The notes under the pieces: generated by a model
Seen by the model: the letters and a program-made list of their open reading frames with translations, nothing else
The model's database searches: none
What the model was told of the DNA's origin: nothing
Part shown: positions 25,845 to 35,280 of the stretch, one piece after another
Layout: each line of letters starts with the position of its first letter
Position numbering within the stretch: position 1 is the first letter of the stretch
Program-made: the position numbers and the translations under genes
Assembly (NCBI RefSeq): GCF_023221595.1
Contig: NZ_CP096563.1
Coordinates: forward strand, 496,001 to 560,000
DNA: 64,000 bases
DNA from: Rhodococcus qingshengii JCM 15477
GTDB taxonomy: Bacteria > Actinomycetota > Actinomycetes > Mycobacteriales > Mycobacteriaceae
Direction of reading: 5' to 3'

Positions 25845-27401
25845 ATGACCCTGAACATTGCCGATCTGTTCGAGGCCGTTGCCGATGCGATCCCCGATCG
25901 AGTTCCCTTGATTCTGGAAGACGTGCGATTGAGCTACGCCGAACTCGAACTGCGATCGAACCGACTCGCTCATCACCTGCAGTCGGTGGGCGTCGAGCCT
26001 GGGCAGCACGTCGGTATTCACATGCGTAACTGCGTCGAGTACGTCGAAGCGCTCCTGGCTTGCTTGAAGATCAGAGCGGTACCGATCAACGTCAACTTCC
26101 GCTATGCCGATGCAGAACTCCTGTACATCTACACCAACTCTCAAATGGTGGCACTGCTGGTCGAAGAGGAATTCGCGCCGACGGCATTGGCCGTGGTTCC
26201 GCAGTGTCCGGAGATCACCCACGTGCTGATCGTCGGCGAAGACTACGAGAACGCCCTTGCCGCGCAGACTGATACCCGCGACTTCGGCCCTCGCAGCAAC
26301 GACGACCATTTCATCATCTACACCGGCGGCACAACCGGAATGCCCAAGGGTGTGGTGTGGCGGCACGAGGACTTCTTCTTTGCCGCCCTGTCCGGAGCGA
26401 ACCTCAGCGGGCCGCCGCGTCGTAGCCTCGAAGAGGTTGTGGATGCAGCTGTAGCGAACACCAATCCAACTGTGCTGCTACTCATCCCGCCGCTCATGCA
26501 TGGAGCCGCAATCTATTCACTGCTCACGGCATTCCTCATGGGAGCGCCCCGAGTGCTGACCCGCAGCTTCGATCCGATGGAAGTGTTGCGACTGGTCGAG
26601 GCCGAGAAGATCACCGGAATCACCGTCGTCGGCGACGCGATTGCTCGACCGATCGCCGACGCCATCGCCGCAAGCGAAGGGCGCTACGACCTTTCGACTC
26701 TCCAACTGATCGGGTCGGGTGGCGCATTGTTCTCGCCGAACCTGAAGGCAGAACTGACAACCCGACTACCGGGGTTGGTGATCAAGGATGCATTCGGTGC
26801 TTCGGAATCCGGCAACGACGGCGTCGTCGAATTCGGTGAGGACGGTTCCAAGCGAATTCGATCCAACCCCAACATGATTCTTGTCGACGACGAATTCCGT
26901 CGCATCGAACCAGGCTCGGACACAGTCGGTTTCATCGCCCGGGCCGGCCATGTTCCCGTTGCCTACTTCGGCGACCCGGCCAAGACTGCTGCAACTTTTC
27001 CTGTCGTCGACGGGGTGCGTCTGGCGGTACTCGGGGACATGGGCACGATGGAAGCCGACGGAACCATCGTGCTGCTCGGGCGCGGTTCGATGTGCATCAA
27101 CTCCGGCGGCGAGAAGGTCTACCCCGAAGAAGTGGAGCAGGCACTCAAAACTCACCCGGCAGTCTTCGACGCTTTGGTGGCGGGTGCGCCCGACACTCGA
27201 TTCGGTGAGAAGGTCGCCGCGGTGGTGCAGGTTCGACCGGGATTCGAAGATGTTGCGACGGAATCATTGTCGGAGCATTGCCGCACCCACGTCGCCGGGT
27301 ACAAGATCCCCCGCTCGATCGTGCTCGTACCAACGATCCTCCGCTCGCCCAGCGGTAAGGCCGACTACCGTTGGGCTCGCGAAACCGTAGCGGGAGCGTA
27401 A
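25845..27401 (+). CDS. Acyl-CoA synthetase, FadD19-like
   Basis: 518 residues from ATG 25845 with GAGG 6 bp upstream. ANL-superfamily motifs: YTGGTTGMPKGV (P-loop-like AMP site), GASESG, LGDMG, and the C-terminal GRGSMCINSGGEKVYPEEVE with PSGKADYRWA (catalytic Lys). Layout and the VNVNFRYADAEL and WRHEDFF stretches resemble mycobacterial FadD19, which loads the C26 sterol side-chain acid with CoA. A role in sterol or fatty acid breakdown fits the two cholesterol oxidases nearby, but it is not in a classic sterol cluster here. Monocistronic. Confidence 0.85.
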   Translation: MTLNIADLFEAVADAIPDRVPLILEDVRLSYAELELRSNRLAHHLQSVGVEPGQHVGIHMRNCVEYVEALLACLKIRAVPINVNFRYADAELLYIYTNSQMVALLVEEEFAPTALAVVPQCPEITHVLIVGEDYENALAAQTDTRDFGPRSNDDHFIIYTGGTTGMPKGVVWRHEDFFFAALSGANLSGPPRRSLEEVVDAAVANTNPTVLLLIPPLMHGAAIYSLLTAFLMGAPRVLTRSFDPMEVLRLVEAEKITGITVVGDAIARPIADAIAASEGRYDLSTLQLIGSGGALFSPNLKAELTTRLPGLVIKDAFGASESGNDGVVEFGEDGSKRIRSNPNMILVDDEFRRIEPGSDTVGFIARAGHVPVAYFGDPAKTAATFPVVDGVRLAVLGDMGTMEADGTIVLLGRGSMCINSGGEKVYPEEVEQALKTHPAVFDALVAGAPDTRFGEKVAAVVQVRPGFEDVATESLSEHCRTHVAGYKIPRSIVLVPTILRSPSGKADYRWARETVAGA

Positions 27402-27402
27402 A

Positions 27403-27756
27403 TCACCTTCCGGCACTTCGGACGACGCACCACTCGTTTCCCTCGGGATCCAGCAGCACCTGAAAGGTGCCGGCCGGGTCCTGCTGGACAGTACCGACCC
27501 GAGTTGCGCCGAGGCGCTCGGCAGCTTCGGTCGCCGCGACGACGTCATCCACACTGACGTCGATGTGTAGACGATTCTTCGTCAGCTTGGATTCCGGTAC
27601 ACGTTGGAAGGCGAGGCGAGTCCATCCTGGAGGGTCGACAAACGCCCACTCCGCGCTCCGCTCCACCGGCTGCCCACCGAGGATTCCGGCCCAGAAGGTC
27701 GCCAACTGGGCTGGTGCGGAGCAATCCACAACTACTTCATCGACCTGCCCGATCAC
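27403..27756 (-). CDS. VOC/glyoxalase-like protein
   Basis: 117 residues from GTG 27756. A single glyoxalase-like module: VDEVVVDCSAPAQLATFWAGILGG, NRLHIDVSVDDV, LLDPEGNEWCVV. These small VOC proteins bind a metal and a small molecule or confer resistance; the specific job is unknown. It is convergent with the FadD gene (1 bp between stops) and is downstream of a 24-bp tandem repeat. Confidence 0.8.
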   Translation of the reverse strand: MIGQVDEVVVDCSAPAQLATFWAGILGGQPVERSAEWAFVDPPGWTRLAFQRVPESKLTKNRLHIDVSVDDVVAATEAAERLGATRVGTVQQDPAGTFQVLLDPEGNEWCVVRSAGR

Positions 27757-27772
27757 CGCTTCACAGCTCCGC

Positions 27773-27841
27773 TGAATTCGGCTGTCACAGCTGCACTCAA
27801 TTCGGCTGTCACACCTGCGCTGAATTCGGCTGTCACAGCCA
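27773..27841. repeat. 24-bp tandem repeat, about 2.9 copies
   Basis: Copies begin at 27773, 27797 and 27821, each with ATTCGGCTGTCACA in the core, and differ at 3-4 bases. They lie between two minus-strand genes, upstream of the VOC start, and reach the stop codon of the 107-residue gene. Confidence 0.85.
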
Positions 27842-28156
27842 GGGCTCGATCGGCTTCTTCACCCACATGATCTTCTCGTCCGGATGCTCACGCCGAGCTT
27901 CGGGACGGTCTGGGTTGGCTGCTGCCCACACGGCTTTCTCGTCGAGCAGTCCGGCCGCGATCGTCCAGGTCTCCCGCGTGCTCGGCGGATTGGCGCCCGC
28001 CGCCCGCGCAAGCTTGCGCAGCCGATCGTCGGGCATGTCGAGCAACTCTGCACTACTGATATCGCGATCCCAGGCGAACTTGGCAAGACCGACAGCTTTC
28101 TCACGTCGGCTACGGCTCGCCATGTCGTTGTGCGCGAAGTCTGGTTCGGATGCCAC
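27833..28156 (-). CDS. Small conserved hypothetical protein
   Basis: 107 residues, charged, no membrane segment. RSRREKAVGLAKFAWDRDISSAELLDMPDDRLRKLARAAG looks like a small helical domain, and there is a Trp-rich end (IMWVKKPIEPWL). I do not recognise it. Its stop codon lies inside the tandem repeat. The tRNA-Pro gene is upstream on the same strand. Confidence 0.6.
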   Translation of the reverse strand: MASEPDFAHNDMASRSRREKAVGLAKFAWDRDISSAELLDMPDDRLRKLARAAGANPPSTRETWTIAAGLLDEKAVWAAANPDRPEARREHPDEKIMWVKKPIEPWL

Positions 28157-28181
28157 GGCTTCACCTTATCGTCAACGAAAT

Positions 28182-28214
28182 CGAGGCCCTCCCGCGTAAA
28201 GCGGAAGGGCCTCG
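28182..28214 (-). terminator. Terminator downstream of tRNA-Pro
   Basis: Stem CGAGGCCCTCCCGC against GCGGAAGGGCCTCG with one mismatch and loop GTAAA, 18 bp past the tRNA 3' end. Confidence 0.65.
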
Positions 28215-28231
28215 ATTTCTGTTCTTCACTG

Positions 28232-28305
<74 letters not shown>

Positions 28306-28359
28306 TGTCGAACCTCGGTTAGCTTACATTACCGAGTCGACTGACATTAAATCCGCAGG

Positions 28360-29328
28360 TCAGTTGCGTAGAACCGACGCTGGAGACTCTGCGGAACTGT
28401 GTGCGGAGACATGCTCCGGTTCGCGCCTGGTCGCCGGAACCAAAGTCAGCAGAGTTGCCTCGGGGCGGCAGCAGAAGCGTGCCGGAGCCCACGGCGAAGT
28501 GCCGATGCCTGCTGAGACGTGCAGCTGGGTGTGTGCGCCCCACTTCGACGGTCCCTTGACCCGGGATCGGTCGATCTGGCAGTTGGTGACCAGCGCGCCG
28601 TAGAACGGAAGGCACAGCTGACCACCGTGCGTGTGACCGGCGAGCACCAGGTCGTAGCCGTCGTCGGCGAACCGGTCGAGAACTCGAGGTTCGGGTGAGT
28701 GCGTCAGGCCGAGCTTGAGCTGGGCGACGGGATTGGGTGTTCCGGCGACGGTGTCGTAGCGATCGCGCTTCAGGTGCGGATCATCGACGCCGGCGGCAGC
28801 AATGCGAATACCGGCCACTTCGAGTTCGCGGCGCACGTGGGTCATGTCCAGCCATCCACGTTCGGTGAACGCGGCCCGCAGATCGCCCCAGGGGAGGGGA
28901 TCCCCGGTGATGCGCTTGTCCTTGTTGAAGATGTAGCTCAGTGGATTCTTCGGTTTCGGAGCGAAGTAGTCGTTGCTGCCGAAGACGAACAGACCCGGCC
29001 GAGCCAACAGATCGCCGAGCGCCTGGACCACTGCCGGGACGCTGCGCTGATGCGACAAGTTGTCGCCGGTGTTGACCACGAGGTCGGGGTCGAGGCCTTC
29101 GAGCTCACGCAACCAATTCTGTTTCAACCGTTGGTTCGGCATCATGTGCAGGTCGCTGAGATGGAGGACCCGCAGCGACGACGAACCGGGCGCCAGGACT
29201 GGCATCGTCACCTCACGCAGTGCAAATGCATTGCGTTCGATGCCGGATGCGTACCCGATCCCTAGTGCAGCGGCGCCCGCGGCACCAAGTGCGGTGCGGG
29301 TCAGATTGGTGCGGAACTGGGAAGACAC
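28360..29328 (-). CDS. Metallophosphoesterase, Rv3683-like
   Basis: 322 residues. An N-terminal hydrophobic stretch (about 12-28) may anchor it. The calcineurin-like motifs are complete: HLSDLHMM, NTGDNL, GSNDY and AGHTHGGQ, binding two metal ions. The family includes YkuE-type membrane-associated phosphodiesterases. In M. tuberculosis the homologue lies next to ponA2, as here, although a YqeY gene on the other strand now separates the two. Confidence 0.85.
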   Translation of the reverse strand: MSSQFRTNLTRTALGAAGAAALGIGYASGIERNAFALREVTMPVLAPGSSSLRVLHLSDLHMMPNQRLKQNWLRELEGLDPDLVVNTGDNLSHQRSVPAVVQALGDLLARPGLFVFGSNDYFAPKPKNPLSYIFNKDKRITGDPLPWGDLRAAFTERGWLDMTHVRRELEVAGIRIAAAGVDDPHLKRDRYDTVAGTPNPVAQLKLGLTHSPEPRVLDRFADDGYDLVLAGHTHGGQLCLPFYGALVTNCQIDRSRVKGPSKWGAHTQLHVSAGIGTSPWAPARFCCRPEATLLTLVPATRREPEHVSAHSSAESPASVLRN

Positions 29329-29432
29329 CTCTCAAGGATACGGGTGTGGCGTTCTTCTGCGTCGCTCTCGCCGCCTTTTACAGCTATTCCACAGAGAATT
29401 GTGTCCGGGCGGAGGTAACTATCGGCACGCTC

Positions 29433-29456
29433 GAAACGCCGAGCGCGTAGCGTTTC
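29433..29456. other. Inverted repeat upstream of yqeY
   Basis: GAAACGC and GCGTTTC separated by 10 bp, ending 4 bp before the yqeY ATG. It may be a 5' leader hairpin that would include the ribosome-site region, or an operator. Confidence 0.3.
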
Positions 29457-29460
29457 CACC

Positions 29461-29937
29461 ATGTCCGACACGACACCATCGCTCAAAGCCACCCTCCGAA
29501 CCGACATGGTTGCATCCATGAAGGCGAAGGATCCGCTACGTACAGCCACCCTTCGGATGCTCATGGCAGCCATCCAGACCGAAGAGGTGGCCGGTAAGGA
29601 AGCACGGGTCCTCACCGACGAAGAAATCATCAAAGTCCTTGCAAAGGAATCGAAGAAGCGCGGCGAATCGGCCGAGATCTACACCGAGAACGGCCGCGGT
29701 GAACTTGCCGCGAAAGAGCGCGCCGAAGCTCAGATCATCGACGAGTACCTGCCGACGCCGTTGACCGACGCCGAACTCGTCGACGTCGTCGACACCGCCC
29801 TCGCTCAGGTGTCCGAGGAGCTCGGTGAGCGTCCGAGTATGCGTCAGATGGGCCAGGTCATCAAGGCCGCCAGCGCGCTGGCCAAGGGCAAGGCCGATGG
29901 CGCACGTATCTCTGCAGCAGTGAAGTCCCGCTTGTAG
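29461..29937 (+). CDS. yqeY: GatB/YqeY domain protein
   Basis: 158 residues: LKATLRTDMVASMKAKDPLRTATLRMLMAAIQ, ELAAKERAEAQIIDEYLPTPLTDAEL, MGQVIKAASALAKGKADGARISAAVKSRL. This is the stand-alone tail domain of the GatB amidotransferase subunit, thought to bind tRNA. The exact role is not known. Followed by a strong bidirectional hairpin. Confidence 0.9.
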   Translation: MSDTTPSLKATLRTDMVASMKAKDPLRTATLRMLMAAIQTEEVAGKEARVLTDEEIIKVLAKESKKRGESAEIYTENGRGELAAKERAEAQIIDEYLPTPLTDAELVDVVDTALAQVSEELGERPSMRQMGQVIKAASALAKGKADGARISAAVKSRL

Positions 29938-29959
29938 AAGCGCGCCACCGGAAACCGAA

Positions 29960-30000
29960 AACGGCCGCGAACTCCGAGTCACTCGGAGATCGCGGCCGTT
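29960..30000. terminator. Bidirectional terminator between yqeY and ponA2
   Basis: Outer stem AACGGCCGCGA/TCGCGGCCGTT and inner CTCCGAG/CTCGGAG around TCA, followed by CTTGTTTTC on the plus side and GTTTTCGGTTTCC on the minus side. Confidence 0.85.
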
Positions 30001-30032
30001 CTTGTTTTCAGAGCCGTCAGTTTTCAGGGCCG

Positions 30033-32420
30033 TCAGTTCGGTGGGGTCCCCGCAGGCGGTGCGGGTTCGCCTCCCGGCGGAGTCGCATCCGGGGGAGTCG
30101 CGCCCGGTGCCGGAGCTGCTGGAGCTGCCGGGGATGCGGGTGCTGCCGGAGCCCTTACGGACCCGTCACTGATGTAGATCGTGACGGTCGAACCCGGGAT
30201 CGCGGACCCGGACGGCGAAACTCCGGTGACCGTTCCCGCGCGTGCTCCGGACGCCGTGGTCACGGAATTGACCGTGAAGCCGGACGCCTGCAACCTCGAC
30301 GTCGCCGCCGACTGGCTCAGGCCGACAACCTCGGGAACCTGGCCGTTCTGTGATCCCCGTGCGTACTTCTCGTCGATCGGAGGCAGCGAGGTGGGCCCGA
30401 AGTTGTTGGCGACCGGGTTCATTGCCGCGAACCAGGATCTCGCCGGTTCGGTACCGCCGTACAGGTTGCCGCTGTAGCAGGGGCGTAGCGGGCTCGAGCA
30501 GATCTCGCCGGGTGTCGGGGAGTCGCCGAAGATGTAGACGGCCGCAGCGAGGTTGTTGGTGAAGCCGAGGAACGCCGAGGACTTGTGGGTCTCGGTGGTA
30601 CCCGTCTTGCCCGACATCGGCAGGCTCCATCCGGCGCTGCTCGCGGCACCGGCAGACGTACCGGCGCCGACGTCGTCACGGCTCATGGCGTTGGCGAGTG
30701 TGTCTGCCAAGCCGGGCTCGACGACCTGCTCACAGCCCTGCTCGGTGACGGCCACCGGCTTGCCGTAGCGGTCGAAGACCGAATCGATGGGACTCGGCGG
30801 GCACCACTTGCCGTGCGAGGCGAGAGTGGCCGCGACGTTGGAGAGTTCGAGCGGGTTGATCCAGGTGGGGCCGAGGGTGAACGAACCGAGGTTCTGTTCC
30901 TTCTGGAAGTCGGCCATGCTGCGCTCGTCGAAGCCCGAGGTGTTGGGATCGGCGTACGAGCGCATGCCGAGGCGGACAGCCATGTCGACGGTCGGCGTGA
31001 CGCCGGTCGCCTCGATGAGCTTGACGAAAGCGGTGTTTGGGGACTGTGCCAGGGCGTCGGTCACGGACAGCGTCGGCGGATAGTTGCCGGCGTTCTCCAC
31101 GCAGTACGTCGAGACCGGGCAGCCTGCCGCACCACCGCTACCCATGCCCTTGGCTTCGAAGCGCTTGGGCACGTCGAGGGTCGCGTTGATGCCGAGGCCC
31201 TTCTCCATCGCCGCAGCGGTCGTGAAGATCTTGAAGACGGAACCCGCACCGTCACCGGCAAGGGAGTACGGCTGCGCCTGGACGGTTTCGTCGGCGTCGG
31301 CATTGAGTCCGTACGTGCGACTGCTGGCCATCGCGATGACCTTGTGTGAATCCTGGCCCGGCCTGATCACGTTCATCACGTTCGCGATGCCGTCGAGGTT
31401 GGCGCTCGCGTTCGCGTTCAGTCCGGCCTTGGTGGACGCCTGGACCTGCGGATCGAGAGTGGTCTTGATGAGGTAACCACCCTCGTTGATCTGGTCGCGG
31501 GTGATTCCGGCATCCGAGAGGTACTTCAGTGCGTAATCACAGAAGAATCCGCGATCGCCTGCAGCGATGCAGCCGCGCGGCAAGTTGTTGGGGGTTTCGA
31601 GGACGCCGAGGGGCTCTTCCTTGGCTGCACGGAACTCGTCGGCACGATCCGGAATGTTCGTGATCATGGTGTCGAGCACGGTGTTACGACGCTCGGTCAC
31701 GCCCTCGACGTTCGTGTACGGGTTCAGCGCGGAGCTGGACTGAACCATGCCGGCCAGCATCGCGGACTGCGGAACGGTCAGATCTGCGGCGTCGACGCCG
31801 AAGTAGGTCTGAGCCGCGTCCTGAATGCCGAAGGATCCGTTGCCGAACGGTACGAGGTTGAGGTACCGGGTGAGGATCTCGTCTTTCGTGAGTTCCTTGT
31901 CCAGCGTCAGCGCCATCCGGATCTCGCGGATCTTTCGGGCCGGGGTGGTCTCGATGGCAGCGCGGCGCTCGGCATCCGTCTTGGCCACGACCAACAGTTG
32001 GTAGTTCTTCACATACTGCTGATCGAGTGTCGACGCGCCCTGCTGCACTTCACCGGTCGTCGTGTTGGTGAGGAAGGCGCGCAGCGTTCCCTGCCAGTCG
32101 ACGCCCTTGTGGTCGGGGAACCGGCGGTCCTCGATGGAGACGATCGCCAACTTCATGTTGTTGGAGATCTTCTCGCTCGGGACTTCGAAGCGTCGTTGGT
32201 CGTACAGCCAGGCAATGGGATTGCCTGCCGCATCGACCATGGTGGACACCGCGGGGACCGTGCCTTCGACCAGTTCGGCCGAGACGTTGTCGACGGTATC
32301 GGCAGCGCGATTGGACGCGAATCCGAATCCGCCGGCCACCGGGAACATCACCCCTGCGACCAGGACACCCGCCAATGCGGAGCTTCCGGCGAGCTTCGCC
32401 ACTGTTTTTGCAATCGACAC
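30033..32420 (-). CDS. ponA2: Class A penicillin-binding protein with PASTA domain
   Basis: 795 residues. A signal anchor lies at about 8-35. The glycosyltransferase domain has IEDRRFPDHKGVDWQG (catalytic Glu) and GASTLDQQYVKN. The transpeptidase domain has the SVFK motif (catalytic Ser), SPN and SGKTGTTE. A single PASTA module (QVPEVVGLSQSAATSRLQASGF) is followed by a Pro/Ala-rich tail of about 45 residues. It polymerises and cross-links peptidoglycan; in mycobacteria PonA2 matters in stationary phase and for rod-pole integrity. It is divergent from whiB4 with a 273-bp spacer holding Crp-like sequences. Confidence 0.95.
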   Translation of the reverse strand: MSIAKTVAKLAGSSALAGVLVAGVMFPVAGGFGFASNRAADTVDNVSAELVEGTVPAVSTMVDAAGNPIAWLYDQRRFEVPSEKISNNMKLAIVSIEDRRFPDHKGVDWQGTLRAFLTNTTTGEVQQGASTLDQQYVKNYQLLVVAKTDAERRAAIETTPARKIREIRMALTLDKELTKDEILTRYLNLVPFGNGSFGIQDAAQTYFGVDAADLTVPQSAMLAGMVQSSSALNPYTNVEGVTERRNTVLDTMITNIPDRADEFRAAKEEPLGVLETPNNLPRGCIAAGDRGFFCDYALKYLSDAGITRDQINEGGYLIKTTLDPQVQASTKAGLNANASANLDGIANVMNVIRPGQDSHKVIAMASSRTYGLNADADETVQAQPYSLAGDGAGSVFKIFTTAAAMEKGLGINATLDVPKRFEAKGMGSGGAAGCPVSTYCVENAGNYPPTLSVTDALAQSPNTAFVKLIEATGVTPTVDMAVRLGMRSYADPNTSGFDERSMADFQKEQNLGSFTLGPTWINPLELSNVAATLASHGKWCPPSPIDSVFDRYGKPVAVTEQGCEQVVEPGLADTLANAMSRDDVGAGTSAGAASSAGWSLPMSGKTGTTETHKSSAFLGFTNNLAAAVYIFGDSPTPGEICSSPLRPCYSGNLYGGTEPARSWFAAMNPVANNFGPTSLPPIDEKYARGSQNGQVPEVVGLSQSAATSRLQASGFTVNSVTTASGARAGTVTGVSPSGSAIPGSTVTIYISDGSVRAPAAPASPAAPAAPAPGATPPDATPPGGEPAPPAGTPPN

Positions 32421-32572
32421 GATCTACAGAGTACGTGTGCCCACCCATTGGAACCGGTTTCAGTGTTTTGCGGGTGTTCAAAACCTCCTGAACACGCGCT
32501 TTGTACTGCCGTACCAAAAAATGCTCCCGACCGTCTTGCGTTAGGGGCGTTCTTTACCTAAATTGTGATCAG

Positions 32573-32597
32573 TGTGATCGACGTAACACTCGATCAC
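32573..32597. promoter_or_regulatory. Crp-like site and inverted repeat in the ponA2-whiB4 spacer
   Basis: TGTGA-TCGACG-TAACA (32573-32588) matches the Crp pattern TGTGA-N6-TCACA at 9 of 10 positions. Overlapping it, GTGATCGA (32574-32581) and TCGATCAC (32590-32597) form a perfect inverted repeat. Another GTGATC precedes at 32565. About 100 bp before the whiB4 start. Confidence 0.5.
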
Positions 32598-32693
32598 GAA
32601 TGTGTCTCAGCTTTCACGTGCTACCGCGAGACGGCTGAGATGGTGCGCTGCTCGCCTCATGGCGACGGTCAGACTTTGTAGAGGGGACCCAGA

Positions 32694-33017
32694 ATGTACA
32701 CAGCCACCCCGAGTAGCCGTTTGGACATCGAGCAGGCCGAGGCACGAATCGCCTGGGTAACTCAGGCGCGATGCCGCGAGGTCGATCCCGACCAACTTTT
32801 TGTTCGTGGCGCCGCACAGCGCAAGGCAGCCACCATCTGCCGTCACTGCCCGGTCCTCATGCAGTGCGGAGCAGATGCTCTCGACAATCGTGTCGAGTTC
32901 GGTGTGTGGGGCGGAATGACCGAACGTCAGCGCCGTGCACTGCTCAAGCAGCACCCCGACGTCGACTCCTGGTCCGAGTTCTTCGAAGACCAGCGCCAGC
33001 ATCACTCAGCAGTCTGA
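32694..33017 (+). CDS. whiB4: WhiB4 iron-sulfur redox regulator
   Basis: 107 residues with the four cluster ligands Cys27, Cys49, Cys52 and Cys58 (CRHCPVLMQC) and the GVWGGMTERQRRALL turn plus basic helix. The ARIAWV and ELFVRGAAQRKAA-type region is nearly the mycobacterial WhiB4 sequence as I recall it (here QLFVRGAAQRKAA). WhiB4 senses oxygen and oxidants through a 4Fe-4S cluster and represses antioxidant genes when oxidised. The position next to ponA2 and the Get3-like ATPases is as in M. tuberculosis. Confidence 0.95.
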   Translation: MYTATPSSRLDIEQAEARIAWVTQARCREVDPDQLFVRGAAQRKAATICRHCPVLMQCGADALDNRVEFGVWGGMTERQRRALLKQHPDVDSWSEFFEDQRQHHSAV

Positions 33018-33035
33018 TCCAGGTCGATCGGGGGA

Positions 33036-34217
33036 TCAGCCCTTACGAGTGAGCTGATCTCCCACCGCGCGCAGCGCCTCGAGGTCCGAGACCTCGAACG
33101 GTAGCGACGGAACACCGATCAGCGGCACCCTCGGGTGAGCTGCGGTGAATCGACTCAGCAAGGCGATTTCTCGCTTCGCGATCACTGCCCGATGGGCATG
33201 GATGCGGAGAACGGCTGCGGTGAGGGCCTCGGCCTCGGTCGCATTTTCCTTCGCTTCCAGTTTGTCGGCGGCGGTTACCGCATGATCGGCAGGCAGAGCC
33301 GTCAACGTCGGGTGAGTGCGGTTGAGAACCAGACCGGCCAACGGCATCGAGTCACCCGCAAGGCGATCGACGAAGAACGCCGCCTCACGGAGAGCGTCGG
33401 GTTCGGCCGCTGCGATCACCAGGAAATGAGTCCCCGGCTGACGCAGCAACTCGTAGGTCTTCGTGGCGCGTTCACGGAAACCGCCGAACATCGAGTCGAG
33501 CGACTGCACGAATGCCGATGCATCCGAAAGCATTTGGCTTCCCACGATGGTCGAGACACCCTTCAGGGCCAATCCCATCGCGCCGGCCACGAGCCTGGTC
33601 AGGCCACGGCCGGGTGCCGAGAGCAGCCGGATCATCCGTCCGTCGAGGAATGTTCCGAGCCTCTGTGGAGCGTCGAGGAAGTCGAGCGCATTGCGCGACG
33701 GCGGGGTATCGACGATCACCAGATCCCACGCGTCGTTCGACGCCAGCTGCCCCAACTTCTCCATCGCCATGTACTCCTGCGTTCCGGAGAACGATGTGGC
33801 AACGGTTTGGTAAAAGGGATTCGCCAGGATCTGCTCGGCCTTCTCAGGGCTCGAATGCTCGATGACCATCTCGTCGAAAGTCCGACGCATGTTCAGCATC
33901 ATCGCGTGGAGTTCGCCCGTGGCCTCGGGACCCAGCTTCACCGGCTGCGGAGTGTTGTCGAGTTCGGCCACACCCAAGGCCTGTGCGAGGCGACGGGCCG
34001 GATCGATGGTGAGGACGACTACGCGTCGGCCCTCTTCGGCTGCCCGCAACGCCAGCGACGCAGCCGTCGTGGTCTTGCCGACGCCACCTGCGCCGCAACA
34101 CACCACGATCCGGGCCGTCGGGTCCTTGATGATCGCCGAAATATCGAGGGCAGGAGCTGCGCGTCGGCCGGTCCTGGAACTGCCGACCGTCACGTTCTCG
34201 GTGGTCTCGGTCATCAC
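33036..34217 (-). CDS. Get3/ArsA-like ATPase, Rv3680 type (BagB-like)
   Basis: 393 residues. The deviant Walker [37 protein letters not shown] (switch I type) and [18 protein letters not shown] (switch II) place it in the ArsA/Get3 group. A long N-terminal leader with [16 protein letters not shown] precedes the P-loop. In mycobacteria the Rv3679-Rv3680 pair forms an ATPase complex reported to affect glycerol metabolism and envelope. Overlaps its partner by 4 bp. Confidence 0.9.
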   Translation of the reverse strand: MMTETTENVTVGSSRTGRRAAPALDISAIIKDPTARIVVCCGAGGVGKTTTAASLALRAAEEGRRVVVLTIDPARRLAQALGVAELDNTPQPVKLGPEATGELHAMMLNMRRTFDEMVIEHSSPEKAEQILANPFYQTVATSFSGTQEYMAMEKLGQLASNDAWDLVIVDTPPSRNALDFLDAPQRLGTFLDGRMIRLLSAPGRGLTRLVAGAMGLALKGVSTIVGSQMLSDASAFVQSLDSMFGGFRERATKTYELLRQPGTHFLVIAAAEPDALREAAFFVDRLAGDSMPLAGLVLNRTHPTLTALPADHAVTAADKLEAKENATEAEALTAAVLRIHAHRAVIAKREIALLSRFTAAHPRVPLIGVPSLPFEVSDLEALRAVGDQLTRKG

Positions 34218-35227
34218 ACGCCCTGTTCCGTGAGGTATTCGGCCAGCTCGTAGAGCCCACCGAGATCGACGCCGTCGGCGAGTGCGGGAAGTTGCACCCG
34301 CGCGCCGTCGATCTCGCGGAGCTTCTCCGCACTGGATTCTTGAGCTTCGAGCACCGACGCGTGCTCGATCGTCTCGGTGAGCAGGCCGGCGAAGTCGTCG
34401 TCGGACAGATCGATGCCGACATCGGAGAGCGTCGACCGGATCGAAGCTGCATCGATGTTGCCGGCTGCAGCACCGGAGAGTTGGTCTTCGGGCAAGAACC
34501 TCGGGCTGGCGCGGTTGACGATGATGGCACCGAGGTTGAGGTCGTCACGCGCCAGTTCTGCGGCGGCGTCGGCGGTTTCCTGAACGGGCAGCGCTTCGAG
34601 AAGCGCAACAAGATGTACGACGGTCTCCGGCGAGTGCAGCAGCCGAACGACGCCTTCACTCTGCGAATGCACCGGGCCGCCCTTGGCGAGGTCGGCCATC
34701 GCCTTGGTGACGTCGAGGAAGCTGCCGATCCGCCCGGTCGGGGGAGCATCGACGACAACGGCGTCGTACACGCGTTTGCCGGTTCGATCGGTGCGGATGA
34801 CGCACTCCTTGATCTTGCCGGTGAGCAGAACGTCGCGAAGGCCTGGAGCGATTGTGGTGGCGAATTCGATGGCGCCGAACTTACGCATCGCCCGGCCGGC
34901 GAAGCCGAGGTTGTAGAACATTTCGAGGTATTCGAGGAACGCGGTCTCGATGTCGACGGCCAGAGCCATCACTTCACCGCCACCTTCGGCGGCCGCGACC
35001 TTGGTCTCCTGCGGTGGAAGCGGTGGTACGTCGAAGAGTTGCGCGATTCCCTGGCGGCCCTCGACCTCCACGAGGAGAACGCGCTTGCCGCCTTCGGCCA
35101 ACGCGAGCGCCAACGCGGCGGCAACCGTGGACTTACCGGTTCCGCCTTTACCTGACACAAAGTGCAGGCGGGCCTTCGTCGCAGACTCGGGCCAGGTCCT
35201 GCTCAGCTCATCTTGGGATGCAACCAC
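34214..35227 (-). CDS. Get3/ArsA-like ATPase, Rv3679 type (BagA-like)
   Basis: 337 residues from GTG 35227. Walker [24 protein letters not shown], with the signature KGGTGKS including the intermonomer Lys, [13 protein letters not shown], and [17 protein letters not shown]. Soluble, and probably a heteromer with the downstream paralogue. Its start is 6 bp after a TAGGCT -10 element, so the transcript is likely leaderless, mirrored by the divergent small gene. Confidence 0.9.
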   Translation of the reverse strand: MVASQDELSRTWPESATKARLHFVSGKGGTGKSTVAAALALALAEGGKRVLLVEVEGRQGIAQLFDVPPLPPQETKVAAAEGGGEVMALAVDIETAFLEYLEMFYNLGFAGRAMRKFGAIEFATTIAPGLRDVLLTGKIKECVIRTDRTGKRVYDAVVVDAPPTGRIGSFLDVTKAMADLAKGGPVHSQSEGVVRLLHSPETVVHLVALLEALPVQETADAAAELARDDLNLGAIIVNRASPRFLPEDQLSGAAAGNIDAASIRSTLSDVGIDLSDDDFAGLLTETIEHASVLEAQESSAEKLREIDGARVQLPALADGVDLGGLYELAEYLTEQGV

Positions 35228-35232
35228 ACCGC

Positions 35233-35275
35233 GAGCCTATAAGTCTGGGGCCGAAGATGTACGCGGGATAGGCTC
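35233..35275. promoter_or_regulatory. Twin divergent leaderless -10 elements
   Basis: GAGCCTAT (35233-35240) and ATAGGCTC (35268-35275) are a perfect inverted repeat. Read outward, each gives TAGGCT ending 6 bp (left, to GTG 35227) or 6 bp (right, to ATG 35281) before a start codon. Confidence 0.6.
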
Positions 35276-35280
35276 ACCGC

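Noticed and set aside
27773..27841. 24-bp repeats as possible CRISPR
   Set aside because: Contiguous copies without variable spacers and no cas genes.
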